Below are positions 42,996-52,418 of a DNA stretch of 64,000 nucleotides, piece after piece (within the stretch, counting starts at the first letter, position 1; each line of letters begins with the position of its first letter). The translations under genes were made by a program, and so were the position numbers. The notes below the pieces were generated by a model that was not told the origin of the DNA, searched no databases, and saw only the letters and a list, made by a program, of their open reading frames with translations. Source of the stretch: Ruegeria arenilitoris (GTDB lineage Bacteria; Pseudomonadota; Alphaproteobacteria; Rhodobacterales; Rhodobacteraceae); assembly GCF_013030985.1 (NCBI RefSeq), contig NZ_WPYP01000007.1:186001-250000 (forward strand). Direction: 5' to 3'.

Positions 42996-45344
42996 TCACG
43001 CTGGCTGCGGCGCGAAGACCACTTCCTCTCCTGCAATCAAAGTAACAGGATGACCCACTACCTCGATATTTTCTTTCGTGCCGGACGGAGCAATCAGCTT
43101 AAACCGGCACTCGTCATGAGAAATCAAAACTTCGACGTCATTCCCCTGCCATTTCAGGTTAAACCGGATGCCAGACCATTCCTCGGGTAGCCAGGGTTTG
43201 AACGTCATCTTGCCGTGCTTGACCCGGAATCCGCCAAATCCACAAACAAGCGACTGCCAGGTGCCACCGGCCGAAGCGATATGCATCCCGTCTTGCGTGT
43301 TACCCTGATTATTGACCAGATCAACAAAGGCAGACCGTTCGAAATAGCGATGCGCCGAGGAAATATCGCCGACTTCAATCCCCATGATCGAATGAATGGC
43401 CGGGCTGAGCGATGATTTATGCATCGTGCGCTTTTCGTAAAACGCATAGTTCGCCTTTTTGATTTCGTCTGAAAACTCGTCAGGTAAAAGATAATTCAAC
43501 ATGATCACGTCGGGTTGCTTGAGTAGCATCGAGCCATTCAGTGAAAAGTGATCATGTCCTTCGGGATAGACGGGCATACGGTTTTTATCCCATTCGGTGA
43601 TGGGGATGTCCTTGAGTTTGAAATACCCTTCAAATTGCTCGATCAGATTGCGGGACGGGTCAAAGGGAACATAGATTCTTTCGGCCGTTTCCAGCCAGTT
43701 CTCTACTTCCTTTTCGGTTAGATCTAACCGAATTCGCAATTCGTCATGAACCGCTGATGAGGTTTCGCTGAACTCTTTGAACACGCGCGCTGATTGCTCT
43801 AGGTGCCATTTTGCCATTCGGTTGGTGAAAGTGTTGTTGTCGACATGCTCGTGAAACTCGTCCGGCCCGATAACGTTAGTCAGCTCGAACCGGTCCTTGT
43901 CTTTGTTCCATTCCAGCCTACTGATCCAGAACCGACTGGTTTGATACAAAACCTCGGCACCAAAATCGCGAAGGAAATCTTTGTCTCCGGTCGCCGCAAC
44001 ATAACTGAGGATGCCATATGCCACGCATGCGGTGACGTGAATCTCTTCTTCTCCGGTCCAGATACGGTTCGCACCGTCCGCTGTCCATTTTGGCGTCGTC
44101 TCCACTCCGGTATCAGCAGATTCCCATGCGAACTGCGCGCCCTTAAGCCCATTCATTCGGGCGTTCTCAAGTGCGCCGTTCAACGTGTTGTAACGGTATT
44201 TCAGAATGGCTTTGGCCGTCTCCGGCTGCGTGAAAATGTAGAATGGCAGCAGGAAGATCTCGGTATCCCAGAAAACGTGCCCTTTATACCCCTCACCTGA
44301 CATGGACTTGGCGCCGATGTTCGCGCGCGGGTCGTTTTCGTTTGCGGCAATCAGCAGATGATAGATGTTGAAACGCATTGCACGCGTTGCTTCTGGATCA
44401 CCCGTCACCACACAATCACAGGCGTCCCATTTTTCGCGCCAGGCTGCGGCGCTTTCGCTTAGACATGCGGAGAACCCTTTGGCATGTGCGGTCTCAAGAG
44501 ACGCTTCGCATTTGGCGGCCAAATCCACGCCGTTCAGATCTCGCGACGTATAAATCGACACCATCTTTTCAAAGGTCAGACTTTGCCCGTTGAGCGCCTC
44601 GACAGAAACGGTTTGCGAAACCCGCTCATAATCACGGTTTGCGCCTTTGAACTCGCTGAAGGAAGGACAATCCAAGGCAGACGCCATGCCAATCGAAATG
44701 CCAGTGTCCAGGGTCAGAGCTTCGATATAGGACGCATCGCTGCTTGCATGTGATTGAGTGACCTTCATGTGCCGGCTTTTGGCCCACTTCTCCCATTTGA
44801 CTTCGGGGTGGAAGACAGGATTTCCCTGATAAGCTGGCAATCGATCCAGATTGTATCGATGGGCATCAAGGGCGCTTTCGACAGTGATTTCGGACGAGTG
44901 GTTTTCCGGAGTGACGATCAGGCGAATGCCACAGATGTGCTGATCGGCAAAACTGGCAAACCGAATGCTGTTGATGCGGGTACGACGGCCTTTGCTGTCT
45001 TCAAACACCGTATCTCGGTGGAGAAATCCGGTCTGCAGATCCAACACGCGCTTGTGTTCGACCACTTTACACGTTTGGACATCCAGAATTTCACCTTCGA
45101 CACGGACCCGAAATGGCAACCAGGTAGGTACATTGACTTGATCGATCACCGTCGAGTCATGGTGATCGTAAACACCGGCCAGATAGGTGCCAGACAGCTC
45201 TCCTTTGTGGCCCTCTTCCAGCGACCCACGTGTGCCCTGATAGCCGTTGCCGACCGTGAAAATGGTTTCCTTGAAGTTCGCTTCATCCAGATTGAATTGA
45301 GTTTCTTCGATCAGCCAGTCGCTACTGCTCAGCATTGTCTGCAT
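42996..45344 (-). CDS. Glycoside hydrolase family 65 phosphorylase
   Basis: A 782-residue GH65 enzyme. Residues 1-260 form the beta-sandwich, and the (alpha/alpha)6 barrel follows with FWDTEIFLLPF at 358-368. The general acid Glu496 is in IGPDEFHEH, and KRTMHKSSLS supplies the phosphate-binding residues. It should phosphorolyse an alpha-glucoside (maltose, trehalose, kojibiose, nigerose or glucosylglycerol type) to beta-glucose 1-phosphate plus aglycone. The ATG at 45344 follows TGGAG; an open frame extends 94 codons further but overlaps the kinase gene. Substrate preference cannot be read from these motifs. Confidence 0.92.
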   Translation of the reverse strand: MQTMLSSSDWLIEETQFNLDEANFKETIFTVGNGYQGTRGSLEEGHKGELSGTYLAGVYDHHDSTVIDQVNVPTWLPFRVRVEGEILDVQTCKVVEHKRVLDLQTGFLHRDTVFEDSKGRRTRINSIRFASFADQHICGIRLIVTPENHSSEITVESALDAHRYNLDRLPAYQGNPVFHPEVKWEKWAKSRHMKVTQSHASSDASYIEALTLDTGISIGMASALDCPSFSEFKGANRDYERVSQTVSVEALNGQSLTFEKMVSIYTSRDLNGVDLAAKCEASLETAHAKGFSACLSESAAAWREKWDACDCVVTGDPEATRAMRFNIYHLLIAANENDPRANIGAKSMSGEGYKGHVFWDTEIFLLPFYIFTQPETAKAILKYRYNTLNGALENARMNGLKGAQFAWESADTGVETTPKWTADGANRIWTGEEEIHVTACVAYGILSYVAATGDKDFLRDFGAEVLYQTSRFWISRLEWNKDKDRFELTNVIGPDEFHEHVDNNTFTNRMAKWHLEQSARVFKEFSETSSAVHDELRIRLDLTEKEVENWLETAERIYVPFDPSRNLIEQFEGYFKLKDIPITEWDKNRMPVYPEGHDHFSLNGSMLLKQPDVIMLNYLLPDEFSDEIKKANYAFYEKRTMHKSSLSPAIHSIMGIEVGDISSAHRYFERSAFVDLVNNQGNTQDGMHIASAGGTWQSLVCGFGGFRVKHGKMTFKPWLPEEWSGIRFNLKWQGNDVEVLISHDECRFKLIAPSGTKENIEVVGHPVTLIAGEEVVFAPQPA

Positions 45345-45378
45345 GTCAGGGCTCCATTCGGGTGATATTTCGGATAAT

Positions 45379-46362
45379 TCAGTCGCCGTAGGTTTCAGCA
45401 ATCTGACGTTCGGTTTCTTCCAGTGATCCGTAGACATCCAGCTCGCTACTCGAGCAGCGCTGCGCTCCTGCACAGTTTCCGAACTGGCAGGCTGTAACGA
45501 AATTGCCAGTCTTGAGGTAGCCAAAAGCCAAACCACCGGCAAAGCTGTCACCGCAGCCCGTGGTGTCGACCACATCCTCGACAAGCACCCGCTTGACCAG
45601 ATGTTCCCGCATCCGGCCGGTTGCATCCTTGTGGTAGACGGCGCAGCCGTGTTGATCCAACGTGACGTAGAGCGCCTTGACGCCCAGATCCAGGCAGTGC
45701 TGGGCGAACTTGGGCAATTGGTCCATCGTGAGTTCGCTTATTTCCTGTAGTTCGTCAGAGCCGTATTCCCCTTTGAACCAACTGCATTGAGCTTCTTCCA
45801 AATTCATCTTCAGTAGGTCGATATGCGGAAGCCAGCGATCTCTATCGATCCAGAATTTATGATACCGTTCACCATGTGCTGAACACCCGCTGGTGGGACC
45901 ATGCGCATCAAATACAACCAGACCATCGCTGTTGGCCTTGATGTATCGGATCGTTTCCAACGGAACCTCGAAATCCGTGATCGGAACGAAAACGAAAGCC
46001 TCGCAATCCATCAGGTCTTCGATGTCGTCGGGCAGGATCGGGTTCATGAAACCCGTTTGCTTTTCGTTTCGATGGTTCTGATCGACGTAAACCAGATCGA
46101 TCACCGCGCCCTGATCTGCATCGCCTGTGACATGACTGACATCCAGATACGGAAACTCAGACAGCAAGTTGCGAACATTGTCGACGTCCGACCTGCGCAC
46201 ATGGCTGACGACGTTGATCCGCGAACCCGGACCGGCCAGCGAGGACATACAGACCGCTGTATAGACCGCGCAGCCAAATTTATTGAATTTCTCACCCTGA
46301 TAGCTGGTGATATTGTCCCTTGGGATCGGGCCAAGGACTGCGACATTGATCTTGTCAGACAT
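45379..46362 (-). CDS. PfkB family carbohydrate kinase
   Basis: A 327-residue ribokinase-type kinase. The C-terminal signature DTTGCGDSFAGGLAFG (around residue 265-280) contains the catalytic Asp and anion hole; an unusual Cys replaces the common Ala after Gly. The N-terminal GG pair is replaced by FGCAVYTAV, so sugar specificity is unusual. It lies 34 nt upstream of the GH65 gene. It may phosphorylate the aglycone sugar released by phosphorolysis. Confidence 0.88.
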   Translation of the reverse strand: MSDKINVAVLGPIPRDNITSYQGEKFNKFGCAVYTAVCMSSLAGPGSRINVVSHVRRSDVDNVRNLLSEFPYLDVSHVTGDADQGAVIDLVYVDQNHRNEKQTGFMNPILPDDIEDLMDCEAFVFVPITDFEVPLETIRYIKANSDGLVVFDAHGPTSGCSAHGERYHKFWIDRDRWLPHIDLLKMNLEEAQCSWFKGEYGSDELQEISELTMDQLPKFAQHCLDLGVKALYVTLDQHGCAVYHKDATGRMREHLVKRVLVEDVVDTTGCGDSFAGGLAFGYLKTGNFVTACQFGNCAGAQRCSSSELDVYGSLEETERQIAETYGD

Positions 46363-46422
46363 TTCGGTCCCTTGCTTTTATTCGCTGTATTGTCGACGGG
46401 CGTATGCGTGATTATAGCAGCT

Positions 46423-47490
46423 TCAGTTCTGATAGATCTGTTCGCTGGTATAGAACCCGCCGTCGATCACCGTGCTGTCGATCGTATCTTTTGACACTGC
46501 GGAGACAGGGGTGACAACCGTCGGGATTTCCGCGAAACCATTGTCGATCAGCGTATGCTCACCGATCAGTTCGCTGATTTCGGCATCCGGAGACTGCGCT
46601 ATTTTCACGGCAATATCCGCCGCCTCATAGGCCAGAGGCTTGATTTGCTTCCAGATTTCCAGCGCCTGTATGTCATTGGCGACCATTTGGACATTCTTCA
46701 GATCAGCATCTGACCCGGCAACAAAGACCTGATCAGCCGATGCCAGATCCTCATCCGACAATGCTGCCAGAACCCCAAAGGCAAGCCCGCTGTTGTTGGC
46801 GATGAACGCATCAATGTCGTTGTCATATTCGACCAATAGGTTCTCGGCAGTGTCTCTGGCCATATCGGGAGACCAGTCTACATGGCTGCGATCCGCAACA
46901 AGCTCGAGCCCTGGATGATCGGCAATCACTTTCAGCACACCGCTGCTGAGCGCTTCGGCATTGGCATCACCAGGCTGACCGCGGATCAGGGCGACCCGGC
47001 CTTTGACCTCTCCGCGGGTGTCGTTCAGCCAGTCCACCATCGCTTCGGCCTGAAGCTGCCCGACAGCCCAACTGTCCTGCATGACCATGACGTCAAGCGG
47101 CCCGTCCTGCAGCATCGAGTCATACCCGACCACTTTGACGCCTTGATCGTGGGCCAGATCAACAAGGGCACCAGCGGTTGCGGTGTTGACGGGTTGCAGG
47201 ACAAGAACGTCCACCCCCGATTCCAGCATTTCCTCAACCTGCTGCAACTGACGCAATGGATCATTGCCGCTGCTATCAAAGATCACATCTGCGCCTTGGG
47301 ATTCCGCGCGTGCAATGAATAGGGATTTGTCAGTCTGGTATCTGGCTTCCTGCATGGTCTTGAGCAGGAACCCGATTGTAGCGTTGTCCTGCGCTGCCGC
47401 GATCATTGGCAGCGATGCGGATAGAAGGCCGGCCAAACCCAAAGCTCTGAAGCCGTCTGTGCGTAAGGTTGCTAAAATGGACTGAACCAT
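46423..47490 (-). CDS. ABC sugar-binding protein (XylF type), paralogue 1
   Basis: A 355-residue periplasmic protein. A signal peptide (about residues 1-33, ending IAAAQ) precedes FLLKTMQEARYQTDKSLFIA and a ligand domain with VVGYDSMLQDGPLDVMVMQD. It is closely similar along its length to the product at 50447, sharing NTATAGALV/NTGTAGSMV and NDIDAFIANNSG-type segments. It follows the permease gene after an 83-nt gap with a strong stem-loop. A second binding protein for one importer suggests broadened ligand range. Confidence 0.93.
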   Translation of the reverse strand: MVQSILATLRTDGFRALGLAGLLSASLPMIAAAQDNATIGFLLKTMQEARYQTDKSLFIARAESQGADVIFDSSGNDPLRQLQQVEEMLESGVDVLVLQPVNTATAGALVDLAHDQGVKVVGYDSMLQDGPLDVMVMQDSWAVGQLQAEAMVDWLNDTRGEVKGRVALIRGQPGDANAEALSSGVLKVIADHPGLELVADRSHVDWSPDMARDTAENLLVEYDNDIDAFIANNSGLAFGVLAALSDEDLASADQVFVAGSDADLKNVQMVANDIQALEIWKQIKPLAYEAADIAVKIAQSPDAEISELIGEHTLIDNGFAEIPTVVTPVSAVSKDTIDSTVIDGGFYTSEQIYQN

Positions 47491-47536
47491 CGCTTACCTC
47501 CCAACTGTCATTCAAGTTTTCGGGGATTTTGGCGTT

Positions 47537-47561
47537 GCCCCCGGTGCGTGTGACCGGGGGC
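47537..47561 (-). other. Strong stem-loop between permease and second binding-protein gene
   Basis: A perfect 9-bp stem, GCCCCCGGT/ACCGGGGGC, with a 7-nt loop lies 13 nt after the permease stop. No T tract follows on the minus strand. It may attenuate or process the transcript so that the downstream three genes are expressed at a different level. Confidence 0.55.
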
Positions 47562-47573
47562 AGGCCAGCAACA

Positions 47574-48734
47574 TTACTTCTTCTGCATCACATCGAACCA
47601 GACGGCGAGGATGATGATCAGGCCTTTGATGATCAACTGATAGAACGTGACCACACCAAGCAGGCTCATGCCGTTGTTCAGGACGCCGATCAGCAGAGCC
47701 CCGATGATGGTTCCGCTCACCTTGCCCGAACCACCTGCCAAGCTGGTGCCGCCGATAACAACGGCCGCAATCGCATCAAGCTCGAACATGGTTCCAAGGT
47801 TGGGCGAGGCACCGTTCAGACGCGAGGCCAGGATGATACCAGCCAGCGCCGACAGAACCGAAATGACCGTATAGACAATCATCTTGGTGCGGACGACGTT
47901 GATGCCGGACAGGCGAGCCGCATCTTCGTTTCCGCCAAGCGCATAGAGGCGGCGACCAAAACGGGTGCTGTTCAGCGTATAGATCCCGGCAAATGCAATG
48001 ACTGCAAAGATCGCGACAGGAACGGGGATCCCTTTGTAGCTGGTAAACACGTGGAAGGCCAAAGCAAAACCACCAATCATCACCGCCCCGTTGACCAGCA
48101 GCTCCTGCATATTCACTTCGACGCCGTGAGCTTTGCTTTGTTGAACGTCCCGGAAGATCGAATAGACAGCAAGCGCAGCACACACGATCAGCACGATACT
48201 GGACATCATCGGCGGGATATAAGCACCACCAATCAATGGAAACACATTACTCGTTACCGGTACAGAACTGCCGTTGGTCAGGGTCAGAGCCAAACCGCGT
48301 GCAATGGTCAGCATTCCAAGGGTTATGATGAATGGGGGTATGTTGAACTTGGCTATCCAGAACCCGTTCCACAGACCTATTCCAACACCTACGATCAAAA
48401 GGGTTGCAGGCACCGCCAATATTGTCGGCACGCCCCATTGCATCATGAGCGTACAGACGACCGCTGATAACCCGACGACAGAGCCAACGGAAAGGTCAAT
48501 ACCCGCAATCAGAATGACCATGGTCATGCCTACGGCAATGATCCCGATGATGGTAACCTGACGGGATAGGTTGCTAAGATTCCTCGCGGTGAAAAACGCG
48601 TCGTCGGCAAAGCTGAGCCCAACGACAAGCACGATCAACGCAATTAGCGTCGCGTTGTCCTTTATGAAGTTTATCAGGTGGTTTTCCTTGGCGCCATTGA
48701 CGCCAACACCTGCAACGTTGCTGTCAGCACTCAT
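47574..48734 (-). CDS. Sugar ABC transporter permease (XylH type)
   Basis: A 386-residue permease of the xylose/ribose class with 10 or more membrane segments: AGIDLSVGSVVGLSAV, the YALGGNEDAARLSGI loop, and AAVVIGGTSLAGGSGKVSG. It lies 12 nt after the ATPase gene. The length is that of XylH rather than the shorter RbsC. Confidence 0.94.
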   Translation of the reverse strand: MSADSNVAGVGVNGAKENHLINFIKDNATLIALIVLVVGLSFADDAFFTARNLSNLSRQVTIIGIIAVGMTMVILIAGIDLSVGSVVGLSAVVCTLMMQWGVPTILAVPATLLIVGVGIGLWNGFWIAKFNIPPFIITLGMLTIARGLALTLTNGSSVPVTSNVFPLIGGAYIPPMMSSIVLIVCAALAVYSIFRDVQQSKAHGVEVNMQELLVNGAVMIGGFALAFHVFTSYKGIPVPVAIFAVIAFAGIYTLNSTRFGRRLYALGGNEDAARLSGINVVRTKMIVYTVISVLSALAGIILASRLNGASPNLGTMFELDAIAAVVIGGTSLAGGSGKVSGTIIGALLIGVLNNGMSLLGVVTFYQLIIKGLIIILAVWFDVMQKK

Positions 48735-48746
48735 TTGCTTCCTCCC

Positions 48747-50279
48747 TTATGCGCTGCCGGTGGCATACGCCATGATTGCTTCTTTCTTCGCGTCGTCCCG
48801 TTCAAAGTTCGACACGATCTCGCCTTCGCACATCACCAGAATCCGATCGCACATGCCCAAAACCTCGGGCAGTTCGGAAGAAATCATGATGACAGTGACA
48901 CCCTGCTGGACCAGTTCGTTCAGCAGCTTGTAAATCTCGACCTTGGCGCCGATATCGATCCCGCGCGTAGGTTCATCCAGAATGAACACATCTGGGCGCG
49001 AGTTCAGCCACTTACCAAGAATGACCTTCTGCTGATTGCCGCCGCTGAGCGTACCGATCACTGTGTCAATCGAAGGCGTTTTGACGCCCAGCTGATCGAC
49101 ATATTCCTTGACGACTTTGCGTTCCTGCTGGGTGTTGATGATGCCCAGAACCTTTGAACTGATCGTCTCAAGCGAGGAAATTGTCGTGTTGAAGGAAATG
49201 GATTTGTCCAGAAACAGCCCCAAAGCCTTACGATCTTCGGTCAGCAGCGCGATACCGGCATCAATTGCGTCCTTCGGCGATTTGATGTCCAGCTTTTGCC
49301 CGTTCAGCTTCACTTCACCGGTGGTCTGGTCCGGATAGGCACCGAATACACCGCCAACCAGTTCGGTCCGGCCAGCGCCCATAAGCCCGGAGATGCCCAA
49401 TATCTCGCCTTTGCGGGCAACGAAGCTGGCGTTCTTGACCAGATAGCTGCCAGGTAGGTCGGGGTTTGTGACGGACAGATCGTTGACCTCCAAAGTCACC
49501 TCACCCGGTGTGAAATCGACCTTGGGGAACATATCTTTGATGTCGCGCCCGACCATTCGGGCGATGATCTGATCAAGCGTGATATCCGCGATAGGCGTGA
49601 CTTCACCGATGGTCTGGCCATCGCGCAGAACCGCAATCCGGTCGGCGATCTGCTCGATCTCTTCCATCTTGTGCGAGATATAGCACATGCAGACGCCATC
49701 GGCTTTCAGCTTGCGAATGATGCGGAAGAGATCCTTGACCTCTTTGTCCGTCAGCGCCGATGTAGGTTCGTCAAGCACCAGTATTTCCGCTTTTAGCGAC
49801 AGAGCTTTGGCAATCTCGACCATCTGTTGTTTGCCCACAGTGATGTTCTGCACCAGATCTGTCGGACGAATGTCGTTGATACCCAGCTCGGTCAGCAGCT
49901 TTTGTGTTTCAGCAAATGTCTGGTTCCAGTTGATCCTGCCCTTGGCGTCAGTGAACTGGCGATCAAGAAAGATGTTTTCGGCAACCGACAAACCGGGGAT
50001 CAGGTTGAGTTCCTGATAGATGATGCCAATGCCTGCTGCCTCGGCCTCTTTCGTATTCGCGAACCGGACTCTTTCACCGCGCAAAAAGATATCGCCCTCG
50101 TAAGTTGGATAGGGCCAAACCCCGCTAAGCACTTTCATGAGCGTGGATTTGCCCGCTCCGTTTTCTCCCATCAACGCCAAGAGTTCGCCCGAGCGGGCTT
50201 CGAAATTGACATTGTTCAGGGCGCGAACACCGGGAAAATCCTTGATGATACCCTGCATTTTCAGGACGACTTCAGACAT
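48747..50279 (-). CDS. Sugar ABC transporter ATP-binding protein (XylG type)
   Basis: A 510-residue double ATPase. The first half has GENGAGKST, VGKQQMVEIAKAL and LDEPTSAL. The second has GLMGAGRTELV, LSGGNQQKV and LDEPTRGIDIG. The ATG at 50279 is chosen because it starts the canonical domain; further ATGs lie up to 45 nt upstream and the ribosome binding site is weak. It forms one operon with the permease and both binding proteins. Confidence 0.94.
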   Translation of the reverse strand: MSEVVLKMQGIIKDFPGVRALNNVNFEARSGELLALMGENGAGKSTLMKVLSGVWPYPTYEGDIFLRGERVRFANTKEAEAAGIGIIYQELNLIPGLSVAENIFLDRQFTDAKGRINWNQTFAETQKLLTELGINDIRPTDLVQNITVGKQQMVEIAKALSLKAEILVLDEPTSALTDKEVKDLFRIIRKLKADGVCMCYISHKMEEIEQIADRIAVLRDGQTIGEVTPIADITLDQIIARMVGRDIKDMFPKVDFTPGEVTLEVNDLSVTNPDLPGSYLVKNASFVARKGEILGISGLMGAGRTELVGGVFGAYPDQTTGEVKLNGQKLDIKSPKDAIDAGIALLTEDRKALGLFLDKSISFNTTISSLETISSKVLGIINTQQERKVVKEYVDQLGVKTPSIDTVIGTLSGGNQQKVILGKWLNSRPDVFILDEPTRGIDIGAKVEIYKLLNELVQQGVTVIMISSELPEVLGMCDRILVMCEGEIVSNFERDDAKKEAIMAYATGSA

Positions 50280-50356
50280 GCTTTTTCCCATCACATTCAG
50301 AAAGGTATTTCGGACATTCCCCACCCTGACCGGCAGTTTCGCCGTGACGGGTTAAG

Positions 50357-50428
50357 GAAGGAGGGCACCATGAAGCCGCGCGCGGGGAGTACACGCATAG
50401 GGAGCCAGATGGCGAAACGCCCTCCTTC
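50357..50428 (-). other. Long-range inverted repeat after the first binding-protein gene
   Basis: Perfect 10-bp arms GAAGGAGGGC (50357-50366) and GCCCTCCTTC (50419-50428) are separated by 52 nt in the 167-nt gap. It is another stem-loop immediately downstream of a binding-protein gene. Confidence 0.5.
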
Positions 50429-50446
50429 AGGAAAAGGTCCCGAGGA

Positions 50447-51496
50447 TCAATTCCCGTAGACTTCTTCCTTGGAGTAGAAGCCGCCAGCGATGATCGTGTC
50501 ATCAATGTTGTCCTGAGTCACAAGCGTGATCGGGGTGACAATCGTCGGCACATCGGCGAAACCGTTGTTGATAACCTTGTCCACTTCGACAAGATCTGCA
50601 GGTGCGGTTTCCGGATCGGCAGCCAGGGCAACCGCCACTTCTGCTGCAGTTTCAGCCAGGGGATCGATCTGTTTCCAGATTTCAACGGCTTGCTTGCCTT
50701 GCGCAACATATTGGATATTGGCCAGGTCGGCATCAGATCCGGCTACAAACACTTTGTCCGATGACGCCAGCCCCTGTGCTTCCAGTGCCGCGATAACACC
50801 ACGAGCCATGCCGCTGTTGTTGGCGATAAACGCGTCGATGCTGTTGCTGTTAGAGGTCAGCGTGTTTTCCGCAGTCGCCATGGCCTTCTCAGATGACCAA
50901 CCTTCATGCGCCTGATTTGTTACCAGTTCCAACCCCGGGTTCGCTTCGACAATCTCCAACACACCGCTGCTCATCGCAATCGCGTTGGAGTCGCCGGGTT
51001 GACCTTGAATCAGGGCGATCTTGCCGGACACCTCTCCGTTCTTCTCCTGCAGCCATTCAACCATGGCTTCGCCTTGCAAGCGGCCCACGGCCCAGCTGTC
51101 CTGCATCACCATCGCATCAAGCGGCCCGTCCACGAGCATCGAGTCATACCCGACAACGCGCACTCCTTCGCTGTTTGCCATGCTGACCATGCTTCCGGCG
51201 GTACCGGTGTTCACAGGCTGCAACACGATGACGTCTGCGCCCTTGGCGAGCATGTTTTCAAATTTCGCCAGCTGGGTCAGTTCGTCATTGTTCGCAGAAT
51301 CAAAGATGACTTCGGCACCAAGCTCCTCAGCTTTCTCAGTAAACGCCGCGCGGTCGCGCTTGTAGCGCTCTTCCTGCATGGTTTTCAGCAGAAAGCCAAT
51401 TTTGACATCGCCTGCATACGCTGTGCCGGCGGTCAGGGCGACGGCGGCGACGGAAAGCAAGGCGGTTCTACGGGTAATGGTCTGCAACAGGGACAT
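50447..51496 (-). CDS. ABC sugar-binding protein (XylF type), paralogue 2
   Basis: A 349-residue periplasmic protein with signal peptide (residues about 1-29, ending GTAYA). Features include FLLKTMQEERYKRDRAAF, VVGYDSMLVDGPLDAMVMQD and FIANNSGMARGVIAALEAQG. The ATG at 51496 follows TGGAGGAAA. As the promoter-proximal gene of the importer operon it is likely the main binding protein. Its paralogue lies at the other end of the transporter genes. Confidence 0.94.
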   Translation of the reverse strand: MSLLQTITRRTALLSVAAVALTAGTAYAGDVKIGFLLKTMQEERYKRDRAAFTEKAEELGAEVIFDSANNDELTQLAKFENMLAKGADVIVLQPVNTGTAGSMVSMANSEGVRVVGYDSMLVDGPLDAMVMQDSWAVGRLQGEAMVEWLQEKNGEVSGKIALIQGQPGDSNAIAMSSGVLEIVEANPGLELVTNQAHEGWSSEKAMATAENTLTSNSNSIDAFIANNSGMARGVIAALEAQGLASSDKVFVAGSDADLANIQYVAQGKQAVEIWKQIDPLAETAAEVAVALAADPETAPADLVEVDKVINNGFADVPTIVTPITLVTQDNIDDTIIAGGFYSKEEVYGN

Positions 51497-51609
51497 ATTT
51501 CCTCCAGTGTATGTTCCTTGGCTGCCAGACCAATAGGTTCGGCAGCATGAAATGCTTCGCAAATTGTGCTGGATGCCGGCTAACCGGTGAGAACAAGCGT
51601 CAATCTCAA

Positions 51610-51678
51610 AGCGATAACGCTAACATAGCAGTGAAGAACGGGGGAGAATTTGTATATATAGACAGCATACATATTCAA
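51610..51678 (-). promoter_or_regulatory. Putative promoter and operator of the glucoside operon
   Basis: On the minus strand TTGAAT (51673-51678), a 16-bp spacer and TATACA (51651-51656) form a plausible sigma-70 promoter. About 30 bp downstream, AGCGATAACGCT (51610-51621) has AGCG/CGCT arms resembling a LacI-type or other repressor half-palindrome. No LacI gene is in the locus. Both calls are by eye. Confidence 0.4.
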
Positions 51679-51679
51679 A

Positions 51680-52418
51680 ACACCGTTGGGACCCCTGCGC
51701 CCAAAGGGATTTTGGATATTTAACAACACCATAATAGGTTGCCACTTACTAATCGAAAACATTGAAGTCTCTTGGACAGGCCGCGACAGAGTTGTACCGT
51801 AATCGCGAAGCGGGTTGTAAAGCCGCGAAATCGGCGATCAAACATCCTGATGAGATCGCCAGGCCGACACCGTCTGGTATTTTCTCTGGTGGCGTGCTCA
51901 AGCGGACCAATAGGTCAATTCATGCAGACGTCGTCGAATGACCGCTAAGCAAGGCTGCGAATGGCTTTTTCGCGCTCGCCGCGAATGGCCGGTTTCCGCC
52001 CGATTCATTTGAATAACAACGCGTTCTGGCGCGATAAGTACCGGCGCGGCCTGCACCGCCGTGCTTGTTTTTGGGGCCGCGGGATTTGGGCAAGCCAAAC
52101 GCCCCCTGCCATCAGGGGAAAGACGCTGCCTTCCCCCTCGGGCAACCCTATTAGACAACACCGTGTCCTCGGCTACGCCTGCGGGCCGCACCACTACTGT
52201 CGAATAGCATTGCCTCGCCCCCATCCGCGTTCGGCACGTGGCAGATCAGCAGGAACACGCGCCTTCGGCGTCTGATCTGCAAATCAGCCCTGATTTTCCC
52301 AAAAAGTGAAGTCAGGATCATTGAAATCGGTCTAGGTGCTGGATGAAGGAAGTGAGGCGAAAATGGCAAGGTTCTGTCGCTGGTGGCAGAACTATGTGTC
52401 GCCTGACACAGATACCAA
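51680..52418. other. Long gene-poor region beside tRNA-Arg
   Basis: No convincing gene. The best structure is a 9-bp inverted repeat at 52241-52249 and 52272-52280 (GCAGATCAG/CTGATCTGC) enclosing a smaller hairpin. The region marks the boundary between the accessory block on the left and the core-like block on the right. Confidence 0.45.

Noticed and set aside
45345..45626. 94-codon N-terminal extension of the GH65 frame
   Set aside because: It overlaps the PfkB kinase gene and has no GH65 similarity; a start with a ribosome binding site exists at 45344.
51898..52224. 108-codon minus-strand frame beside tRNA-Arg
   Set aside because: Basic, low-complexity translation with no ribosome binding site and no family resemblance; frames on the other strand are equally long.
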